Both the position numbers and the translations under genes were made by a program. The notes under the pieces are model-generated. The model ran no database searches and was not told the origin of the DNA. It saw only the letters and a program-made list of their open reading frames with translations. Shown here one piece after another: positions 57,925 to 64,000 of a stretch of 64,000 nucleotides of DNA. The stretch is from positions 930,001-994,000 of the forward strand of contig NZ_CP098813.1 of NCBI RefSeq assembly GCF_036825535.1. The letters are read 5' to 3'. Numbering within the stretch: position 1 is the first letter of the stretch; each line of letters begins with the position of its first letter. The DNA is from Parasalinivibrio latis. GTDB taxonomy: Bacteria; Pseudomonadota; Gammaproteobacteria; Enterobacterales; Vibrionaceae.

Positions 57925-58857
57925 CTAGATTATTTTTAGTTCAACGCTTTGGCGTTGGCCAGACTTAAACTTTGTTTTTTGATGCCTGTATAATTTCCTA
58001 AACGCACTCGGCGTCATGTTTTTACTGATTTTAAATTGTCTATTGAAATTAGATTGGTTATTAAATCCCGTATTTTCAGCAATATAGGAAATAGACTGGT
58101 CAGTGTTGATCAAACGTTCGCAAGCTTTTCCAATTCGATATTGCTTTAAATGTTCGGCAAAGCTTTCCTGGAAATGTCTTTCAAATAGGCGATAGACACT
58201 ACTTTCGCTCATGTGTAGTTCTTCACACAAATCGGCCATTCGAACGGGTTCTGTATAGTGCCTTTCAATATAGTGAAGTACTCTTTTTACTTTGTTTTGC
58301 TGTTGACTTGACGATTCGGGCTGGCAATAAGAATACGAACCCGAGGCCAGTGGCTTTCGGTAACCATCTTCAGCCAACGCCATTAAAATTTCCACAACAA
58401 CAGCAAACTGCCGGGTCGAGGGAAGGTTGACAGTATTTCTTATCAAGGCAGAAACGCGTTCGGCACACTGCGAGCTAAAATGTATCCCTCTGCAGGCTTC
58501 ATTAAGTACATTCCGTACAGGCGTGAGTGATGGCTCGAGTTCAATAAGTTTGTCTATCCAGTCTGGTGAAAACCAAAGAATGTGATTACTCACCTCAGTA
58601 TGACGCTCACATGCTGCACTAGCGGTAACCATATGTGGGACACCTGGCCCATAAAGGACAAGTGTATTGTGGCACTGGCTGAAGCACTGGTCACCAACCA
58701 TCGCAGTACTGTTCAGTACTGAATGTGGATCAAAGCAAACCACAAGTTCGTATTCATTGTGGTAATGCCAGCCAGCAAAAATATCGTAGCTTTTACCAAT
58801 GTTTATATAGTGTTTTATCAACCATCGGTCGCTGATTTTCTCCACGTAGGGTCGCAA
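57925..58857 (-). CDS. AraC-family transcriptional regulator
   Basis: 310 residues. An N-terminal cupin-type sensor (FAGWHYHNEYELVVCF, LVLYGPGVPHMV, HILWFSPDWIDKL) is followed by two C-terminal helix-turn-helix units (about 195-295): VRMADLCEELHMSESSVYRL and ISYIAENTGFNNQSNFNRQF, then KISKNMTPSAFRKLYR. The pattern is that of carbohydrate-responsive AraC regulators. It is divergent from the sugar-efflux MFS gene with 140 nt between starts and probably activates it. Confidence 0.92.
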   Translation of the reverse strand: MRPYVEKISDRWLIKHYINIGKSYDIFAGWHYHNEYELVVCFDPHSVLNSTAMVGDQCFSQCHNTLVLYGPGVPHMVTASAACERHTEVSNHILWFSPDWIDKLIELEPSLTPVRNVLNEACRGIHFSSQCAERVSALIRNTVNLPSTRQFAVVVEILMALAEDGYRKPLASGSYSYCQPESSSQQQNKVKRVLHYIERHYTEPVRMADLCEELHMSESSVYRLFERHFQESFAEHLKQYRIGKACERLINTDQSISYIAENTGFNNQSNFNRQFKISKNMTPSAFRKLYRHQKTKFKSGQRQSVELKII

Positions 58858-58997
58858 GAATTTTTACCTTTCATTTAGTAAACTGGATAAATATGAAGGA
58901 ATAGTATTGATCAATGAGTGGCTTGTACTACATCGCTTTTTCTCCTTACGTAAACTATTGGTGAATCACATCACATTTGCGTTTGAGGAAGTGCCGG

Positions 58998-60227
58998 ATG
59001 GCAAAGAATAGAACGATGTTGCTCTTTGTTTTTTCGACTTTTATTTCGGGGCTGGGAGGCGCGTTTCTTTTCCCGATCAGTTCTATTTATCTGGTTGAAG
59101 CACTGGGAGCATCACCGAAAATGCTCAGTGTTTATATGATGTCCAGTGTCATAGCTGGCATCACAGTATCCTACCAGCTTGCCAAACTGTCAGACCGTGG
59201 TTTCAGCCGGAAAAATCTGATTGCAGTGGCTATGGTCTGCTACTTTTTGACGGCTGTTATTTTTGCTTTCAACCGCGACTACTGGGTGGCGTTGGTAACG
59301 GTTGTTGTAGTGACCAGTATTTCTTCAGCGGCTTTTCCCCAGATATTCGCGCTTGGACGTGAATATGCTGATAGCTACTTGGGAGATAAAGGCACTCTAT
59401 TTCTAAACACCATGCGCGCTGGTATCGCAATTGCTTGGGTTTGCGGTCCACCTTTGGCCTTTATGACGCAGGCTGAATACGGTTTTACCTATTCATTCCT
59501 GGTCACCGCCGCTTGCAGTTGTGTTTCCCTGATCGTCGCACTGAATCTGCCGGACATAGGATGCGCTCCAAATAACGAAGATGCTGGACTACCGGAAGTA
59601 AATAGTGCTTTCGTTCCCATTCCTTGGTACAGAAATGGGCAAGTTGTGCTGTTTTTTATTGCAGTTGTGTTGATGTTCTACGCCAACAATCTTTACATCA
59701 TTTCGATGCCCCTCTACGTCACTCAGGATCTGGGTCTTCACAGTGGGATAGCAGGGAAGATGATGGGATTGGCTGCATTGAGTGAAATTCCAATAATGCT
59801 TGGAATTGGAATTGTCGCGTCCCGTCATGGTGCGCACCGCATCCTCATGATTGGTGTAGCTTTTGGTGCTGTGTTTTACGCGGGTATGCTCTCCTATTCC
59901 CTACCTTGGCAGATGATGACATTGCAAGTGTTTAACGGTCTGTTCATTGGGGCAACGGCCACCATGGGCATGGTAGTTATGCAGGATCTGATGAAAAATC
60001 AAATGGGTGTAGCCACTACGTTGTTTAGCAATGGCATGCAGACCAGCATGCTGCTATCAAGCATGACAATCGGTATCGTGGGGGAATATTTTAGTTATCA
60101 TGAAGCCTTCTTTGTCAGTTTTATCATGGCGATGCTGTCCTTACTGACCATGGCTTTTCAAAGTGTGCTGAATCGAAGAAAAAGTGGCATTAATGGTGAT
60201 GAATGCTTTGGTGAAACATCAGCATGA
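58998..60227 (+). CDS. Sugar-efflux-type MFS transporter (SetA/SetB-like)
   Basis: 409 residues from the ATG at 58998, which has GAGGAAG; seven further codons precede it. Twelve membrane segments. The start MAKNRTMLLFVFSTFISGLG, FPISSIYLVEALGASPKMLS, KLSDRGFSRKNLIAVAM, the ALGREYADSY segment and MRAGIAIAWVCGPPLAFM are typical of the sugar-efflux transporters SetA/SetB, which export glucosides and non-metabolised sugars. Regulated probably by the divergent AraC-type gene. A small hairpin (AGGAGC/GCTCCCT) lies just after the stop. Confidence 0.85.
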   Translation: MAKNRTMLLFVFSTFISGLGGAFLFPISSIYLVEALGASPKMLSVYMMSSVIAGITVSYQLAKLSDRGFSRKNLIAVAMVCYFLTAVIFAFNRDYWVALVTVVVVTSISSAAFPQIFALGREYADSYLGDKGTLFLNTMRAGIAIAWVCGPPLAFMTQAEYGFTYSFLVTAACSCVSLIVALNLPDIGCAPNNEDAGLPEVNSAFVPIPWYRNGQVVLFFIAVVLMFYANNLYIISMPLYVTQDLGLHSGIAGKMMGLAALSEIPIMLGIGIVASRHGAHRILMIGVAFGAVFYAGMLSYSLPWQMMTLQVFNGLFIGATATMGMVVMQDLMKNQMGVATTLFSNGMQTSMLLSSMTIGIVGEYFSYHEAFFVSFIMAMLSLLTMAFQSVLNRRKSGINGDECFGETSA

Positions 60228-60548
60228 TAGGAGCCAAATTATGCTCCCTCTTATACCGTATAAGAAGGTAAAATCGAAACGGAACGGTTGTATTTCTTTG
60301 AAAACCATAGGTTGCCGGGCAAAATTGAAACGTAGTCTTCGCTAAGGCACTCCACCTACGGGAATACAAGCCTCAGGGTATATGTATTGATTATTGTATT
60401 TCGTATACACATTAATGTGCTCAAAGGTAAAATATCTGACATTTATCGCTAGAATTTTGGGCGTTTTTTTATCATTTTTGCCGCATTAATCTCATCTTTA
60501 TAATCTATACTCAAATCAGATAACTGCGCTTCATTTACTGGACGAGTA
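60228..60548. other. Intergenic region before the AhpD-like gene
   Basis: About 320 bases with no supported gene. It should contain the promoter of the AhpD-like/EAL operon. I saw no copy of the ECF-type promoter found at 20346 and 63185. Confidence 0.45.
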
Positions 60549-61139
60549 ATGGTTATGGATACATGTAACATTATGCCCGCGGAAGAGTTTGAAAAATTAT
60601 TTCCTGAAATACATCAACAGGTTTGTGAAGAGTTGGGGATGGGGTTTGTTCCTCTTATCTTTAGGATGGTTGCAGGTTTGAACCCCGCGATAGCTCTATC
60701 GTCATGGAACATGGTCAGATACAATTTATGCTCAGGGAGTATGCCGAGGATTACAAAGGAATTAATGTTTTCCTACGTAGCCCATAAAAAAAATTGCGAG
60801 TACTGTCTTACGGCGCACCATGCAATGGCAATCAAACATGGGTTTTCAGATGAAGAGATGAAAACTATTCTTGATGACCCCGATAATATAAGAAACAGAT
60901 CACTGAGACTTCTTATTAAGTTCACTGACGCTTCACTAACTAATGACAATGAACGAATTGCAATATGTCGTGAAGAATTGGTTGACGCCGGATTCGATAG
61001 TAACGAAATTGCCGAAGTGGTTGGTATGGTATCTTGCGCCCTCTACATGGTTAACATTGCTGACAGCTTAGGTGTTGAGGCAGATAAAGGTTTCTATGAC
61101 GTCATCGCGCAGAATGGTAAGGTGGCATGGGAGAGTTGA
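60549..61139 (+). CDS. AhpD-like (carboxymuconolactone decarboxylase family) protein
   Basis: 196 residues, all-helical, cytoplasmic. The core VAHKKNCEYCLTAHHAMAIK carries the Cys83-x-x-Cys86-x-x-x-His90 redox motif of AhpD, a thiol peroxidase partner; related pieces are ITKELMFSYVA and LLIKFTDASLTNDNERI. Members reduce peroxides or act as disulfide reductases. It overlaps the next gene, an EAL-domain protein, by 13 nt, so the two are made together; this links redox state with c-di-GMP. Codons are AT-rich compared with the iol genes. The start could be 60549 or the ATG two codons later. Confidence 0.85.
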   Translation: MVMDTCNIMPAEEFEKLFPEIHQQVCEELGMGFVPLIFRMVAGLNPAIALSSWNMVRYNLCSGSMPRITKELMFSYVAHKKNCEYCLTAHHAMAIKHGFSDEEMKTILDDPDNIRNRSLRLLIKFTDASLTNDNERIAICREELVDAGFDSNEIAEVVGMVSCALYMVNIADSLGVEADKGFYDVIAQNGKVAWES

Positions 61140-63064
61140 GATTCCTCTCCGATTATAACGATGAGCGGGATCGGAGAGAGCCCTCATCCGATTTGTCTGA
61201 GAATGTAAATCCTTATTCAGACAAGAGATCTATTGAAGAGTGCTTAAGAACTGCAAGTCTTTTGGAGTTAAGTGAAGATATAGAAGTAGACTCTGATTTT
61301 GAAAAAAACATGAGGAGCGTTTTTAAGAAAATCAGATTTTCAGTTGATATTGATAATTGTATTTTATTCCGATTTGTAGATGGTTTATGGTGGGAGTACA
61401 TGATCCTTGTAAAGGATCGGAGATTGGAAAAAAAATGTAAATGGTTACGAGTATCAAAATCTAATTACACGACAATATTTTCCCTGTTTGAAGTCAGTCA
61501 TAGTGTAACAGATGTTCATTGGGCATTGGACAATGCTGATTTATCTCTTTCAGAAATGTTAAATACCGGCAGAGTATATTTTGAGAGATTTAGGATGTCT
61601 TATGGTGGTGTAGCCTTTGTAACACCAAAAACATCCAATGAAGACATAGCAGAATTTGATAATGTGTATTTAAGTTATGTGGCAGCCATTATTTCTTATT
61701 GTGTTGATAAAGATATATCATCAGGTTATTTGGAAAGTCTATATTTAAAATTACAGAGTTTCGCTGAAGGCAACTCTACTGACTCAAGTTGTGTGAGTGT
61801 AACGCCAGCAATTTATATAAATCCTGAGACAGGATTTCACAGTAAATTGGGGTTCTTGAGGATCATGCAAAATATATTGCATGAAAGATGTAAGCAGTGT
61901 TGTGTTGTGGTGTTTTCCATTCAACGTGGTGGTAATTTTTCAAAATTACTTGATGAGGATCTGAAAGAAAAGATCCTAAACGATGCGAAAGAGCGTTTTT
62001 ATCAAGTGTTCCCTGATAATAAAACACTATCAGAAATGGGCCGAAACGAATTGGCATTTACTGTTGTTAACCATGATGAAGAAAAAATAGTACAGCTGCT
62101 TACCCAACTTATTGATGAAACAAAAACTTTTGTTGAAGTGGATGGTTCTAGAGCTTCTTTTGACATAAAAGTAGGCTACAGCATGATTAATGGTGATGAA
62201 GTCCTGCCCGAAGACTTGGTTCGAAGGGCTGAAGTGGCTCACTATCAGGCTAAACATATCAATAATAAAAAAATTATTTGCTATGATGAAAAAATAGTTA
62301 AAGACCTTCAACTTCAACTTGAACTTGCCAAGTATTTACCAGGCGCTATTCGTGATGAAGAGTTTAGTCTGGTGTTTCAACCCATAATTAATCCATTTTG
62401 TGATGATAAGAAAATCAATTATTATGAAGCATTAATAAGATGGGAGCATCCAGAAAAGGGGCAGCTTCCACCTGATTTATTTATCGATCTCGCAGAAAAA
62501 AGCGGAGACATAATTCAACTTGGATATTGGGTCGTTGAAGAAGTTTGCCGCTGTCTCTCTAAGCCAAATGTCCCGAAAGATACTAAGGTTTCAGTGAACC
62601 TATCCGCTGTTCAATTTACTGAACCAGAACTGGTCGGTAATATTCACGAAATAGTCAGGCGCTTTTCTATTCAACCAAACCAAATAGTTGTTGAGATTAC
62701 TGAAAACTCAGCAATGACTGACCATGAACTGACTATTTCAAAATTTAAAGAATTCAAAGAAGCGGGATTTTCAATTTCGATGGATGATTTTGGTACTGGT
62801 TATTCGTCATTGAGTTATTTGCTTAGCTTCGGTTATGACAACCTTAAAATAGACAAGAGCTTTATTAAAAACACGATGACAGATGAAGGTTGTGCGATCA
62901 TCTGCAAAAAGGTCATTGAGCTTGCTCATGAGCTTTCATTAACCGTTATTTGTGAAGGAATCGAAACAAAAGAGCAGTTGGCTATGATTAAGGCATGGAA
63001 TACTGACATGGTACAAGGGTACCTGATCAGTAAACCTTTACCCTGGAGTGAGTTCTATCCGTAA
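61127..63064 (+). CDS. Degenerate-GGDEF/EAL protein, probable c-di-GMP phosphodiesterase
   Basis: 645 residues, no membrane segment. The first 200 or so residues are a helical-sheet region of unknown type, perhaps a diverged GAF (FSVDIDNCILFRFVDGLWWE, VAFVTPKTSNEDIAEFDNVY). A GGDEF-like domain follows (about 225-390) with GRNEL at 305-309 in place of GGDEF, so it is inactive as a cyclase. The EAL domain (about 400-640) is complete: EAL at 434-436 in YEALIRWEHP, NLS at 491, EITEN at 523, DDFGTGYSS at 553, Lys574, CEGIET around 610 and QGYLISKP at 630. It probably degrades c-di-GMP. Coupled to the AhpD-like protein upstream. AT-rich codon use. Confidence 0.9.
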   Translation: MGELRFLSDYNDERDRREPSSDLSENVNPYSDKRSIEECLRTASLLELSEDIEVDSDFEKNMRSVFKKIRFSVDIDNCILFRFVDGLWWEYMILVKDRRLEKKCKWLRVSKSNYTTIFSLFEVSHSVTDVHWALDNADLSLSEMLNTGRVYFERFRMSYGGVAFVTPKTSNEDIAEFDNVYLSYVAAIISYCVDKDISSGYLESLYLKLQSFAEGNSTDSSCVSVTPAIYINPETGFHSKLGFLRIMQNILHERCKQCCVVVFSIQRGGNFSKLLDEDLKEKILNDAKERFYQVFPDNKTLSEMGRNELAFTVVNHDEEKIVQLLTQLIDETKTFVEVDGSRASFDIKVGYSMINGDEVLPEDLVRRAEVAHYQAKHINNKKIICYDEKIVKDLQLQLELAKYLPGAIRDEEFSLVFQPIINPFCDDKKINYYEALIRWEHPEKGQLPPDLFIDLAEKSGDIIQLGYWVVEEVCRCLSKPNVPKDTKVSVNLSAVQFTEPELVGNIHEIVRRFSIQPNQIVVEITENSAMTDHELTISKFKEFKEAGFSISMDDFGTGYSSLSYLLSFGYDNLKIDKSFIKNTMTDEGCAIICKKVIELAHELSLTVICEGIETKEQLAMIKAWNTDMVQGYLISKPLPWSEFYP

Positions 63065-63184
63065 TTGAATTTAAATCAAATGTCTGGTTTTAGGTGGTGA
63101 GAAATTTTCATCATTATTAAAAACATAATAGTATCAGTTAGTTGTTCGGTGTAAGAGTATTATTGGAAAATAACCGTTAAAAAA

Positions 63185-63216
63185 GTTGCGACCATTTCAG
63201 TATTGCTTCGTCTTTA
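63185..63216 (+). promoter_or_regulatory. Candidate ECF-sigma promoter of the GST-like gene
   Basis: GTTGCGACC at 63185-63193, 15 bases, then CGTCTTTA at 63209-63216, preceded by six A. Both boxes and the spacing are identical to those at 20346-20377 in front of the Cys-rich peptide/sigma operon. It lies 33 nt before the chosen GST start, leaving a short untranslated leader. Confidence 0.75.
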
Positions 63217-63248
63217 TGGGTACAACCTCTACGAAAAGAGATTACCCA

Positions 63249-63947
63249 ATGATTAAAGTTGTCAGCTTCAAAATTTGTCCTTTTGTGCAGCGTGTTACTG
63301 CGGCATTAGAAGCAAAGAAAATCCCATACAAGATTGAATTCATCAGTCTGAAAGACAAACCGGACTGGTTTCTTGATGTCTCTCCCAACGGCCAGGTTCC
63401 ACTTTTGATCACAGAGTCAGGTGCAGCCTTGTTTGAATCCGATGCCATTATAGAATTTATTGAGGATGAATATGGCCCGCTTGAGCATGGAGTGACAAAT
63501 GAACAACGGGCGCTTGATCGAGCATGGAGTTATCTTGCTACCAAAAACTACATGACACAGTGCGGTACTATGAGTAGTAAGGGTCAAGAGACATTTAATC
63601 AACGTCTTGAACGATTGGATACTGTGTTTGCCAAGGCAGAGAGAAAACTTACCGGAAAGACCAAGTTTTTTAAATCCGACAAGTTGAGCAATGTGGACAT
63701 TGCTTGGTTACCTTTGTTGCATCGAGCCGCTATCATCAAACAGCAAACCACCTTCGATTTTCTGTGTGGAAAACCCAAAATGCAGGCATGGCAGCGAGCA
63801 TTGCTGGCCAGTGGATTAGGCCATATGTCGGTTGCAGAGGACTTCGAGGATGCCTTCAATGAATTTTACCTGAGAAATACCTATTTGAGCGAAGCCAAGT
63901 CCGGTTCTACTGGCAACAGTTGTGACACTGTAAGTTGTTGTATGTGA
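63249..63947 (+). CDS. Glutathione S-transferase-like protein with cysteine-containing tail
   Basis: 232 residues from the ATG at 63249; a longer frame begins inside the promoter and is rejected. The N-terminal thioredoxin-like domain has VVSFKICPFVQRV with Cys10 in the CPFxQ motif of omega/DHAR-type GSTs, the cis-Pro in GQVPLL (Pro51) and the glutathione-binding ESDAIIEFIE. The helical C-terminal domain follows from about residue 85. These GSTs usually act as thiol transferases or dehydroascorbate/S-glutathionyl reductases rather than in conjugation. The last residues, SCDTVSCCM, add three cysteines, a tail not usual for the family and similar in kind to the tail of the sigma factor at 20615. 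Probably part of that sigma factor's regulon. Confidence 0.9.
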   Translation: MIKVVSFKICPFVQRVTAALEAKKIPYKIEFISLKDKPDWFLDVSPNGQVPLLITESGAALFESDAIIEFIEDEYGPLEHGVTNEQRALDRAWSYLATKNYMTQCGTMSSKGQETFNQRLERLDTVFAKAERKLTGKTKFFKSDKLSNVDIAWLPLLHRAAIIKQQTTFDFLCGKPKMQAWQRALLASGLGHMSVAEDFEDAFNEFYLRNTYLSEAKSGSTGNSCDTVSCCM

Positions 63948-63956
63948 TTTTTGAAT

Positions 63957-63983
63957 AGCCCGGAATATTTCTGGGCTTTTTTT
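63957..63983 (+). terminator. Terminator after the GST-like gene
   Basis: AGCCCGG and CTGGGCT with a loop of seven, followed by a run of T, 10 nt after the stop. Confidence 0.9.
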
Positions 63984-64000
63984 CTATGCGATACTTATAT

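Overview
The window looks like chromosomal DNA of a marine gammaproteobacterium, most likely a member of the Vibrionaceae (a Grimontia/Enterovibrio/Vibrio-type genome). This is an inference from gene style, the ToxR/CadC-type regulator, chitin-related genes, the myo-inositol cluster and a 267-bp repeat with terminal inverted repeats. I see no rRNA, tRNA, CRISPR, phage or transposase gene.

Layout. 1-3.6 kb: minus-strand operon of an MFS transporter, a YtcJ-type amidohydrolase and the start of another membrane protein. 4.0-6.3 kb: 267-bp repeat, CadC-like membrane regulator, gene remnant. 6.6-11 kb: LacI-type regulator and a PTS operon of the lactose/cellobiose class (IIB, IIC, IIA) ending in a TIM-barrel protein instead of a glycosidase. 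11.2-14.1 kb: LysR regulator, exported metallo-beta-lactamase-fold protein with altered metal ligands, tRNA-binding OB-fold protein, small conserved protein. 14.5-20.3 kb: complete urea ABC transporter urtABCDE. 20.35-21.2 kb: a 62-residue peptide with 17 cysteines translationally coupled to a SigZ-like ECF sigma factor with a cysteine-rich tail. 21.2-26.2 kb: Tat-type exported protein, a membrane regulator with a C-terminal DNA-binding domain, an acyl-CoA ligase and an enoyl-CoA hydratase, then the second copy of the 267-bp repeat in inverted orientation. 26.7-30.2 kb: ureD without urease genes, and atoB-atoD-atoA. 30.4-31.3 kb: a sugar isomerase. 31.8-34.9 kb: AT-rich GH89 alpha-N-acetylglucosaminidase with C-terminal lectin-like repeats. 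35-41.4 kb: LacI regulator, AfuABC-like ABC transporter and an inositol-monophosphatase-family enzyme. 41.5-44.2 kb: alpha/beta hydrolase, TetR regulator, divergent quinone-oxidoreductase-like enzyme with a clear operator. 44.3-45.6 kb: GH18 chitinase. 45.8-55.9 kb: myo-inositol uptake and catabolism (iolT; iolE-D-oxidoreductase-C-B-J; iolR). 55.9-64 kb: GAF-GGDEF-EAL protein, AraC regulator, sugar-efflux MFS, AhpD-like protein overlapping an EAL protein, and a GST-like protein.

The most interesting signal is a bipartite promoter, AAAAAAGTTGCGACC-N15-CGTCTTTA, that occurs in front of both the Cys-rich peptide/sigma-factor operon (20346-20377) and the GST-like gene 43 kb away (63185-63216). 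The products of all three genes end in CC-containing tails. This points to a small autoregulated ECF-sigma regulon for thiol or metal stress, with the sigma factor itself perhaps acting as sensor because no anti-sigma gene is present. A second theme is inositol: palindromes close to TGAAAAATATTTTTCA lie between iolT and iolE and also in front of the MFS/amidohydrolase operon, and a sugar-phosphate-type importer with an inositol-phosphatase-like enzyme lies a few kb from the iol cluster.
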